A stretch of 64,000 nt of DNA from Mesorhizobium sp. M1C.F.Ca.ET.210.01.1.1. GTDB taxonomy: Bacteria > Pseudomonadota > Alphaproteobacteria > Rhizobiales > Rhizobiaceae. The translations under genes and the position numbers were made by a program. The DNA is taken from contig NZ_SRUU01000006.1 in the NCBI RefSeq assembly GCF_004791585.1, forward strand, positions 1-64,000, written 5' to 3'. The notes beneath the pieces were generated by a model. It worked only from the letters and a program-made list of their open reading frames with translations. It had not been told where the DNA came from and did not search any database. This document shows positions 1 to 7,000 of this stretch, one piece after another (positions within the stretch are counted from its first letter, which is position 1; the number at the start of each line of letters is the position of its first letter).

Positions 1-2
1 GC

Positions 3-104
3 AAGGAGAAAATGGTCATCCGTATCGCGCTCGCCCGCAAGCTGCTCGTCATTCTCAATGCAAAAGCACGCGACGCGCGCAGCGAGTTCGCAAATGCAAC
101 TTGA
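3..104 (+). CDS. C-terminal end of an IS110-family transposase (cut by window edge)
   Basis: The first bases read as the last 33 codons of a protein that begins outside the window and stops with TGA at 102-104. The segment IALARKLLVILNAKARD matches the conserved tail of IS110/IS1111 transposases, which end in an ALARKLLVILNA-type motif. Only this tail is visible, so it cannot be told whether the element is intact. It is the only trace of an insertion sequence in the window. The family call rests on the short motif alone. Confidence 0.6.
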   Translation, partial: KEKMVIRIALARKLLVILNAKARDARSEFANAT

Positions 105-118
105 CACCTCAGATAGTC

Positions 119-165
119 GCTCATCCGGCCGCTTCGCGGCCATCATCTCCCGCAAGGGGAGAAGG
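119..165. repeat. Palindromic intergenic repeat fragment
   Basis: A GGCCGCTTCGCGGCC hairpin is followed by a CTCCCGCAAGGGGAG hairpin, the typical two-hairpin layout of short rhizobial palindromic elements. It lies between the transposase tail and the convergent hydrolase gene and may act as a transcription stop for both. Confidence 0.5.
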
Positions 166-178
166 GGAAGTCTGCGTC

Positions 179-1024
179 CTACTCGTCCGCCTTGAACGTC
201 TGCTTCTGCTGGCCCATGCCTTCGATGCCGAGCTCGACGACGTCGCCGGCTTTCAGGAACACCGGCGGCTTCATGCCCAGCCCGACACCCGGCGGTGTGC
301 CGGTGGAGATGATGTCGCCGGGATGCAGCGACATGAACTGGCTGAGATAGGAGACCAGATATTTGACGCCGTAGACCATGGTCTTGGTCGAGCCGTTCTG
401 CATGGTCTTGCCGTTGACGGTCAGCCACATCTTGAGATTCTGCGGGTCGGCGATCTCGTCCTTGGTCACCAGCCAGGGGCCGATCGGGCCAAAGGTGTCG
501 CAGGACTTGCCCTTGGTCCACTGGCCCTGGCGCTCGGCCTGGAAGGCACGCTCGGAAACGTCGTGCGAGACGCAATAGCCGGCAACATAGTCCAGCGCGT
601 CGTCCTCGCTGACATACTTCGCCGTCTTGCCGATGACGACGCCGAGCTCGACCTCCCAGTCGGTCTTGACCGAACCGCGCGGGATCAGAACGTCGTCATC
701 CGGCCCGACGATGGCCGAGCTTGCCTTCATGAAGATGATCGGCTCCGGCGGCACCGTGGCGCCTGTCTCTGCGGCGTGGTCGGAATAGTTGAGCCCGATG
801 CAGATGAATTTTCCGGTGCCGGCGACGCAGGCGCCCATGCGCGGCTTGCCGGGGACAGCCGGCAGCGATTTCGGGTCAAGCTTCGACAGCATCTCCAGCG
901 AAGCCGGATCGAGCGCCGTGCCGGCGATGTCGACGACATGAGCCGAAAGGTCGCGGATCGTCCCATCCTGATCGAGCAGGGCGGGCCGTTCGCTTCCCGC
1001 CTCGCCATAGCGCAACAACTTCAT
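179..1024 (-). CDS. Fumarylacetoacetate hydrolase (FAH) family protein
   Basis: The 281-residue protein belongs to the FAH superfamily, cytoplasmic Mg/Mn-dependent enzymes that cleave or decarboxylate beta-diketo acids. The metal-site signature is visible as KTDWEVELGVVIG (mid protein), followed by a conserved DVSERAFQ segment and a C-terminal STGTPPGVGLG loop. Close relatives are annotated as ureidoglycolate lyase or as 2,4-diketo-3-deoxy-L-fuconate hydrolase. The ATG at 1024 was chosen because GGAGAG precedes it and because the longer reading frame upstream has no family similarity. The neighbour upstream is an SDR enzyme resembling 2-keto-3-deoxy-L-fuconate dehydrogenase, which makes the fuconate-pathway role (products pyruvate and lactate) the better guess. 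Substrate is inferred. Confidence 0.85.
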   Translation of the reverse strand: MKLLRYGEAGSERPALLDQDGTIRDLSAHVVDIAGTALDPASLEMLSKLDPKSLPAVPGKPRMGACVAGTGKFICIGLNYSDHAAETGATVPPEPIIFMKASSAIVGPDDDVLIPRGSVKTDWEVELGVVIGKTAKYVSEDDALDYVAGYCVSHDVSERAFQAERQGQWTKGKSCDTFGPIGPWLVTKDEIADPQNLKMWLTVNGKTMQNGSTKTMVYGVKYLVSYLSQFMSLHPGDIISTGTPPGVGLGMKPPVFLKAGDVVELGIEGMGQQKQTFKADE

Positions 1025-1233
1025 CTTTTCTCTCCACCTTGCGGCCAGCGGCCGTTTTCTCGAACTCTTTCGCGAAGTCGGGCGGACCGTAATCGCCGTC
1101 CCGATCGCCAGCAAGCGCGCATCTCACTCACGCTGGGCCCGAGGGCAGGATTTTCAGACCCTGCGATCCCTCTGCCGATAAATGCCGGATGAGGCCGCTG
1201 TCTTCTCTGTCCGTGCTTTCCCAAGGCAACAAG

Positions 1234-1965
1234 TCAGATCGACCAGCCGCCGTCGATATTGTAGGCCTGCCCCGACGTGTAGGTCGCGCCAGCCAGATAG
1301 ACGGCGAGATCGGCAATCTCCTCGGGCGTGCCAAGCCGCCCCATCGGCTGGCGGGCGATGAAGGCCGCGCGGGCTGCTTCGTAGTCCCCCTGCGCGTGCA
1401 TGCGGTCCTGCAGCGACGGGCTTTCAACCGTGCCGGGGCAAATGGCGTTGCAGCGAATGCCCTTGGCGACATAGTCGGCGGCGACCGCCTTGGTCAGGCC
1501 AACGACGGCCGCTTTGGTCAAGCCATAGACGAAGCGGTTCGGCACGCCTTTCTGTGAGCTCGCCAGCGACGCCATGTTGATGATCGAGCCGTCGCCATGC
1601 TCCAGCATGCCGGGCAGCACGGCGCGGATGGTGCGGATCATCGAGCGGACATTGAGGTTCAAGGCGAAGTCGAGATCGGCATCCGTCATTTCGAGGATCG
1701 AGCCCGCATGGACGAAGCCGGCGCAGTTGAACAGCACATCGACCCGTCCGATCTCGGCGAAGGCGGCAGTAACGGCCGCGTCGTTGAGCACGTCGAGCTT
1801 GCGGGTCTTGATCCCGGCAGTCTTGCCAAGTTCTGCCAACAGCGGCTCGTTGATGTCGGTGGCATGAACGGTGGCGCCAGCCTTGGCGAAGGCCAGCGCG
1901 CTCGCCCGCCCGATGCCCTGCGCCGCCGCGGTGACCACAACCACCTTGCCTGCCAAATCCGCCAT
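1234..1965 (-). CDS. SDR-family oxidoreductase, likely 2-keto-3-deoxy-L-fuconate dehydrogenase
   Basis: A classical short-chain dehydrogenase of 243 residues. It has the TAAAQGIGRA cofactor loop near residue 13, a CNAG-equivalent FNCAG, the catalytic Tyr and Lys in VYGLTKAAV, and the C-terminal YNIDGGWSI. The sequence resembles the DHRS6/2-keto-3-deoxy-L-fuconate dehydrogenase branch, which oxidises a keto-deoxy acid with NAD. The ATG has a clear GGCGAGGAG site upstream. The downstream FAH hydrolase on the same strand, 209 nt away, would act on its product, so the two probably form the lower half of an acid-sugar pathway whose upper half is not in the window. The family assignment is firm, the substrate is not. 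Confidence 0.85.
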   Translation of the reverse strand: MADLAGKVVVVTAAAQGIGRASALAFAKAGATVHATDINEPLLAELGKTAGIKTRKLDVLNDAAVTAAFAEIGRVDVLFNCAGFVHAGSILEMTDADLDFALNLNVRSMIRTIRAVLPGMLEHGDGSIINMASLASSQKGVPNRFVYGLTKAAVVGLTKAVAADYVAKGIRCNAICPGTVESPSLQDRMHAQGDYEAARAAFIARQPMGRLGTPEEIADLAVYLAGATYTSGQAYNIDGGWSI

Positions 1966-2078
1966 GCTTTTCTCCTCGCCTGCCTGGTGCGTCCGCTCTT
2001 TATCATGACCGGCTGCGGCGTCGTGGGCCAGACGGCCGACATCGTGCAGCCTATGCCGCTGCCTTCATAGATAAAGAT

Positions 2079-2098
2079 GTTTTTTCTCGTTAAAGAAC
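2079..2098. promoter_or_regulatory. AT-rich imperfect palindrome upstream of the SDR gene
   Basis: The minus strand reads GTTCTTTAACGAGAAAAAAC, with arms GTTYTTT and AAARAAC around a six-base centre. It stands out in otherwise GC-rich DNA and lies about 115-135 nt before the SDR start codon. It could be an operator or part of a promoter. No regulator gene is adjacent, so the role is a guess. Confidence 0.3.
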
Positions 2099-2176
2099 AC
2101 ACGCGTGAGCGTCAAGCCCGAAGGCGATCACCTTCGCGACAATGGCCGCAAGCCGGCGCGCTTCCAGCGATAAGCT

Positions 2177-4552
2177 TCAGTCGCCGTAAGGCACCCAGAC
2201 GTTCTTGACCTCGATGGCACGGCGCAGGAAGGCCTCGCCGGCGGCTTCGCTCGATGCCCAGTCGAGACTGCGGCCGTTACCGCTCCAGACGCGCTTCAAG
2301 TTGCCGATGGAATCTGCTTCGGCCTTGGCGCAGGTGTCGGCATCGACAAACACCCAGAGCCCGTCGACGTCGTCGTGCTTGGCCAGCACGTCGCAAAGCT
2401 CGGCGCTGCGGCCGGTGACGATGTTGATGGCGCCGGCAGGCAAGTCGGAATATTCGATCACCTGGTAGAGATCGGTGGCCAAAAGCGGGTGGCGCTCGGA
2501 CGGGACGGCCACCACCGTGTTGCCCATGGCGAGCGCAGGGGCCGCCAGCGAGATTAGCCCAAGCAGCGGCTGATTGTCCGGCGCGACGATGCCGACGACG
2601 CCCACAGGCTCATGCAGCGCCAGCGTGACGGCGCGGGCCGGCGGCTGGTGGACGCGGCCTTCGAACTTGTCGGCGAGACCGGCATAAAGGAACAGCCGCT
2701 CGATAGACTGCTCAACCTCTTCACGGGCCGCTTTGGCGGCAACGCCGGTGAGCTGGACAAGACGGGCAGCGAACTCGTCAGCGCGGCCGGACAGGTTTTC
2801 CGCGAAATAGTAGAGCACCTGGCTGCGGTTAAAGGCCGTCGCGTCCGACCAGGCCTTGCACGCGCGGGCAGCAGAAACCGCATCACGTATATCCTTGCGA
2901 TTGCCAAGGCCGACTTCGCCGGCAAGCTTGCCCTTGGCGGTGGCGACGGCGAGCGAGTAGTTGCCGTCGGGCCGCACCTGCTTGCCGCCGATGAACAGCT
3001 TGGCCGTGCGGTCGATGACCATGCCGTCGGCCTGCTCGACCGGCTGGGCCGAGCCGGCCGCGGCCGGCTTGATAGCGGGGCCGACAGGCAGTTTTCCCGC
3101 CAGATATTCGAACATGCCTTCCCGTCCGCCCTCGCGGCCGAAGCCGCTTTCGCGATAGCCGCCGAAGCCGCAAGCAGCGTCGAACATGTTGGTGCCGTTG
3201 ACCCAGACGACGCCTGCCTTCAATTGCGGCGCGACATGCAAGGCGAGGTTGACGTTCTCGCTCCAAACGGAGGCGGCAAGGCCATAGCGCGTGTTGTTGG
3301 CAAGTTCGATCGCTTCCTCGGTGTTGCGGAAGCTCATCGTCGCCAGCACGGGGCCAAAGACCTCTTCCTGCGCCAGGATATTTGCCGGCGAAACAGATGT
3401 CGCGAGCGTCGGCAGATGATAGTAGCCCGTCGTCGGCAAGGAAGCATCCGGCTGCCAGCAGATGGCGCCTTGCCTGGCACCTTCGGCGATCAGGCCCTTG
3501 ACGCGGTCGAGCTGGGTGCGGTCGACCAGCGGGCCGATATCGGTGTTCTTGTCGAGCGGGCTGCCGAGGCGCAGCCGGCCCATCCTGACCTTGACCTTGG
3601 CGATGAAGGCCTCGGCGATGCCTTCCTGCACCAGAAGCCGCGAGCCGGCGCAGCAGACCTGGCCCTGGTTAAACCAGATGCCATCGACAAGACCCTCGAC
3701 GGCGCTGTCGAGATCGGCGTCCTCGAAGACGATGAAGGCCGACTTGCCGCCAAGCTCCAGTGACAGCTTCTTGCCCGACCCCGCGGTCGCCTTGCGGATG
3801 ATCTTGCCGACCTCGGAAGAACCGGTGAAGGCGATCTTCTGCACGCCGGGATGATTGACGATCGCAGCACCCGCCTCAGGTCCGCCCTGGACGATGTTGA
3901 CGACGCCTTTCGGCACGCCGGCGCGCTCGCAGATCTCGGCGAACAGGATGGCGGTGAGCGGCGTGAACTCGGCCGGCTTCAGCACCACCGTGCAGCCGGT
4001 GGCCAAAGCCGGCGCGATCTTCCAGGCCAGCATCAGCAGCGGGAAGTTCCATGGGATGACCTGGCCGACGACGCCGACCGGCTTGTGGCCGGGAAAATCC
4101 TTCTCAAGCGTCTGCGCCCAGCCGGCGTGATGGATGAAGTGGCGGATGGCCAGCGGCACGTCGATGTCGCGGCTCTCGCGGATCGGTTTGCCGTTGTCGA
4201 TCGATTCCAGCACCGCGAACAGGCGCTGGTGGCGCTGCATGGCGCGGCCGATGGCATAGAGCACTTTTGCTCTGGCGTAGCCTGTGGAGGTCGACCATTT
4301 CGGCAGCGCCTTGGCGGCCGCGGCGACCGCGGCATCGATATCGGCGGCGCCTGCATCGGAAACCTTGGCAAGCAGCTTGCCTGAGGACGGCTCGCTGGTG
4401 TCGAACGTCTTGCCGCCCGCCGCTGCTTTCCAGGCGCCGTCGATGAACAGCGCCTTGGAAAAATCGCGCGAGGCCAACCAGGCATCGGCCTCGTTGCGGG
4501 CTTCCGGCGCCGGGCCGTATTCCATGGCGTGGTAGCGTTCGAGGATGTTCAT
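2177..4552 (-). CDS. Two-domain aldehyde dehydrogenase of the ALDH16 type
   Basis: At 791 residues it is far longer than ordinary aldehyde dehydrogenases (about 480-500). Residues 1 to about 500 form a complete ALDH domain with the oxyanion Asn in IPWNFP, the general-base Glu in LSLELGGK and the nucleophilic Cys in NQGQVCCAGSRL (near residue 300). From about residue 515 a second, shorter ALDH-like domain follows. It keeps the cofactor-fold region but has no catalytic Cys motif. This is the architecture of the ALDH16 family, where bacterial members are active through the first domain. The ATG is preceded by AAAGGAG. The gene follows deoC on the same strand, so the enzyme probably oxidises the acetaldehyde or a related aldehyde released by DeoC. 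Confidence 0.9.
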   Translation of the reverse strand: MNILERYHAMEYGPAPEARNEADAWLASRDFSKALFIDGAWKAAAGGKTFDTSEPSSGKLLAKVSDAGAADIDAAVAAAAKALPKWSTSTGYARAKVLYAIGRAMQRHQRLFAVLESIDNGKPIRESRDIDVPLAIRHFIHHAGWAQTLEKDFPGHKPVGVVGQVIPWNFPLLMLAWKIAPALATGCTVVLKPAEFTPLTAILFAEICERAGVPKGVVNIVQGGPEAGAAIVNHPGVQKIAFTGSSEVGKIIRKATAGSGKKLSLELGGKSAFIVFEDADLDSAVEGLVDGIWFNQGQVCCAGSRLLVQEGIAEAFIAKVKVRMGRLRLGSPLDKNTDIGPLVDRTQLDRVKGLIAEGARQGAICWQPDASLPTTGYYHLPTLATSVSPANILAQEEVFGPVLATMSFRNTEEAIELANNTRYGLAASVWSENVNLALHVAPQLKAGVVWVNGTNMFDAACGFGGYRESGFGREGGREGMFEYLAGKLPVGPAIKPAAAGSAQPVEQADGMVIDRTAKLFIGGKQVRPDGNYSLAVATAKGKLAGEVGLGNRKDIRDAVSAARACKAWSDATAFNRSQVLYYFAENLSGRADEFAARLVQLTGVAAKAAREEVEQSIERLFLYAGLADKFEGRVHQPPARAVTLALHEPVGVVGIVAPDNQPLLGLISLAAPALAMGNTVVAVPSERHPLLATDLYQVIEYSDLPAGAINIVTGRSAELCDVLAKHDDVDGLWVFVDADTCAKAEADSIGNLKRVWSGNGRSLDWASSEAAGEAFLRRAIEVKNVWVPYGD

Positions 4553-4565
4553 GGGGCGGCTCCTT

Positions 4566-4713
4566 TACCCTCCCCCTTGTAGGGAGGGTCGATCGGCAAC
4601 GCCGATCGGGGTGGGGGTAAATGGCTGATGGTTCGGTTCATTGGACAGGCAGTTTGTTCTTTCGACCCCCACCCCGTCGCTGCGCGGCGACCCTCCCTAC
4701 AAGGGGGAGGGTA
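4566..4713. repeat. Palindromic repeat element with 26-bp perfect inverted ends
   Basis: The 26-base ends (4566-4591 and 4688-4713) are exact reverse complements. Inside each arm sits a different small hairpin (GATCGGC/GCCGATC on one side, CGTCGCTGCGCGGCG on the other), and then a shared GGGGTGGGGGT/ACCCCCACCCC pair. It fills most of the gap between deoC and the ALDH gene and would form a strong RNA structure within their transcript. Related copies are at 23116-23219 and 50392-50528. Confidence 0.9.
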
Positions 4714-4720
4714 GACGGCG

Positions 4721-5770
4721 CTACGCCATCGCGTGGCGATGGTTGGCCGAATAGTGGCCAGTCAAATGATGCTCGAGCTGACGTTCGATGTCGGTGAGCA
4801 AGCTGGAAGCGCCGAAGCGGAACAGGTCCGGCTCGAGCCAGGGCCTGCCGAGCTCTTCCTTCATCAGCACCAGCCAGTCGAGCGAGACTTTTGCGGTGGA
4901 AATGCCGCCGGCCGGCTTGAAGCCGATGAGATATCCGGTCTCCTCGAAATAGGCGCGGATGGCGCGCACCATGGCGAGGCCGACGGGAAGCGTGGCGTTG
5001 ACGCTTTCCTTGCCGGTCGAGGTCTTGATGAAGTCGGCCCCCGCCATCATGGCCACCATGGAGGCGAGCATCACATTGCGCAGCGTGGCGAGGTCGCCGG
5101 TGCCGAGGATGACTTTCAGATGCGCCTCACCGCAGGCGGCGCGCATGGCGACGATCTCGTTGAACAGCTCGCGCCACTTGGCGCCGTAGACCAGGCCGCG
5201 CGGAATGACGACGTCGATCTCGTCGGCGCCGTCGCGCACCGAAGCCTCGATTTCCTGCAGGCGGGTCGACAGCGGCGCTAAGCCATGCGGGAAGGCGGTC
5301 GAGACGGCAGCGACATGGATGCCCGTGCCGCGCACAGCGTCCACCGCGGTGGCGACGAAGGGATGATAGACGCAGACCGCCGCCGGGCGGATGGTTTCGC
5401 CGGCGATGCCGAGACCGTCGACGATATCCTTGCGCAGCGGATTGATCGCCTTGGCGCAGAGCCGGCGCACGCGCTCGTCGGTATCGTTGGAGTTCAGCGT
5501 GGTGAGGTCCATGCAGGCGATCGCCCGCAGCAGCCAGGCGGCCTGGTTGTCGGCCTTGATCGATCGCCGCTTGGTGAGCGTGGCGACACGGCGCTCCAGC
5601 GCCGAGCGGTTGACGCTGCGCACCGATTCCAGGAAGCCGAGATCGAGCTTCATGCCGGGATTGCGGGCGATGCCGTGCTCCAGCGGCACCGGCGTGTTGG
5701 CAGCGGCGCGCGCCGGCAGCGGCATGATTTTGGACGCGCCTGCGCCGGCCTCGCGGATGGTGCTGCTCAT
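4721..5770 (-). CDS. deoC: Deoxyribose-phosphate aldolase
   Basis: DeoC cleaves 2-deoxyribose-5-phosphate to glyceraldehyde-3-phosphate and acetaldehyde in deoxynucleoside catabolism. The class I aldolase residues are all visible: DEIDVVIP, the Schiff-base Lys in ADFIKTSTGKESVNATL and the second Lys in GFKPAGGIS. The protein is about 349 residues, longer than the 250-residue E. coli type and like other rhizobial forms with an N-terminal extension. The start at 5770 was chosen because AAGGG lies six bases before it. Starts at 5797 or 5833 are possible. The ALDH gene downstream on the same strand likely uses the aldehyde product. Confidence 0.93.
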   Translation of the reverse strand: MSSTIREAGAGASKIMPLPARAAANTPVPLEHGIARNPGMKLDLGFLESVRSVNRSALERRVATLTKRRSIKADNQAAWLLRAIACMDLTTLNSNDTDERVRRLCAKAINPLRKDIVDGLGIAGETIRPAAVCVYHPFVATAVDAVRGTGIHVAAVSTAFPHGLAPLSTRLQEIEASVRDGADEIDVVIPRGLVYGAKWRELFNEIVAMRAACGEAHLKVILGTGDLATLRNVMLASMVAMMAGADFIKTSTGKESVNATLPVGLAMVRAIRAYFEETGYLIGFKPAGGISTAKVSLDWLVLMKEELGRPWLEPDLFRFGASSLLTDIERQLEHHLTGHYSANHRHAMA

Positions 5771-5841
5771 CTCCTGCCCTTTCGTTCCGGCGCGCATGCG
5801 CTTTATGCCTTCGTCGTTGGCCGACGCACACAAAGATAGCC

Positions 5842-5860
5842 CGTGAAGCGACGCTTCACG
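5842..5860. promoter_or_regulatory. Perfect 19-bp palindrome upstream of deoC
   Basis: CGTGAAGCG-A-CGCTTCACG is a perfect inverted repeat with a one-base centre, 72-90 nt upstream of the deoC start. No T-run follows on either strand, so it reads as an operator rather than a terminator of fpr, whose 3' end lies 93 nt away. A repressor responding to deoxyribose or deoxynucleosides would be the obvious candidate ligand, but none is encoded nearby. Confidence 0.45.
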
Positions 5861-5952
5861 AGTCTTTCAAAAGGGTCATAGCGGAAAAAGGACGCCGAAG
5901 CAGCAGATTTTTGACCGTATGGTCAAAACATCTGACCGGATGGCCGCACGCC

Positions 5953-6780
5953 TCAGCCGACGAAGGCGCGCTCGACGACGAAGCTTGCGGGATGGCTGAG
6001 CGAGCCCTCCTGGAAGCCGAGGCTTTCGGCGAGTTCCTTGACGTCCTTCAGCATGTGCATCGAGCCGCAGATCATGATGCGGTCGGTCTCGGGGTTGAGC
6101 TTGTCGATGCCGAGATCGGAATAGAACTTGCCCGAGCCGATCAGCGCGGTGATGCGGCCCATGCGCGCCGACTCCTCGCGGGTCGTCGAATTGTAGAGCG
6201 TGACCCGGCCGCCGGTCAGCTCGCCGATCAGTGGGTCGTTCTCGAGCGCCGCCACCAGTTCCTGGCCGTAGGTCAGCTCGGCATTGTCGCGGCAGGTGTG
6301 GGTGAGGATGACCTGGTCGAATTTTTCGTAGGTGTCGGGATCGCGCAGCAGGCTGGCAAAGGGCGCGATGCCGGTGCCGGTCGAGATCATGAAGACGCGC
6401 TTGGCGGGCGTCAGCGCGTCGAGCACCAGCGTGCCGGTCGACTTCTGGCGCATGATGACGGTATCGCCGACCTCGATCTTCTGCAGCTCGGAGGTCAGCG
6501 GACCGTCCGGAACCTTGATCGAGAAGAATTCGAGCTCGTCGTCCCAGGCGGGGCTCGCGACCGAATAGGCGCGGAAGATCGGCTTCTCGGCATTGGGCAG
6601 GCCGATCATGACGAACTCGCCGGAGCGGAAGCGCAGCGACTGCGGGCGCGTGATGCGGAACGAGAACAGCCGGTCGGTGTAGTGCTTCACCGAGACCACG
6701 GTCTCGGCATAAACATTGGCCGGAATCGGGAACTGCAGCGGCTTGGCGCCGGCAACGTTCAACGCGGATGTCGTGTTCAT
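5953..6780 (-). CDS. fpr: Ferredoxin/flavodoxin-NADP(H) reductase
   Basis: A 275-residue FAD flavoenzyme of the bacterial plant-type FNR family that passes electrons between NADPH and ferredoxin or flavodoxin. The FAD site is RAYSVASP, the NADP-binding loop is ISTGTGIAPF, and the C-terminal FVVERAFVG is typical of alphaproteobacterial Fpr, which lack the plant terminal Tyr. The start at 6780 (MNTTSALN) is preceded by GGAAGG. The 14 extra upstream codons have no similarity. The gene is divergent from hyuA and shares a 220-nt control region with it that contains the site at 6906-6922. It may be a housekeeping oxidative-stress gene or the electron supply of the nearby Fe-S reductase. Confidence 0.9.
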   Translation of the reverse strand: MNTTSALNVAGAKPLQFPIPANVYAETVVSVKHYTDRLFSFRITRPQSLRFRSGEFVMIGLPNAEKPIFRAYSVASPAWDDELEFFSIKVPDGPLTSELQKIEVGDTVIMRQKSTGTLVLDALTPAKRVFMISTGTGIAPFASLLRDPDTYEKFDQVILTHTCRDNAELTYGQELVAALENDPLIGELTGGRVTLYNSTTREESARMGRITALIGSGKFYSDLGIDKLNPETDRIMICGSMHMLKDVKELAESLGFQEGSLSHPASFVVERAFVG

Positions 6781-6905
6781 CAAACCCAACCTTCCGGCCC
6801 AGGCTCGCGGCGCTGGCGCCAAACCTTCTCCTGCGCGCCCGAACGGTCAGGTTCCGACGTGCCCTTCGCACACTGCCAAGCGGTAAGCTCTTGTGTCCGG
6901 AATTT

Positions 6906-6922
6906 ATTAGTATACAAATGAT
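6906..6922. promoter_or_regulatory. Putative operator ATTAGTATACAAATGAT upstream of hyuA
   Basis: The palindromic core is TTnGTATACnAA. It lies 79-95 nt before hyuA and 126-142 nt before fpr. Fifteen of 17 bases are identical to the site upstream of the molybdenum-hydroxylase operon (20739-20755), and the GTATACAAA core recurs upstream of the Liv importer (27979-27987). This points to one shared regulator of the GntR or MarR type. Confidence 0.6.
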
Positions 6923-7000
6923 CTCCAGGTCAAGATGGCAGCGTAAAACGCCTTTCCAAACCGAGGCATATCCGTAGTCGTCGTATTTCGGGTTTCGGCA

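Noticed and set aside
4721..5833. Longer deoC start at 5833
   Set aside because: The added N-terminal residues have no similarity and no ribosome site; the 5770 start has AAGGG at proper spacing, though the choice is not certain.
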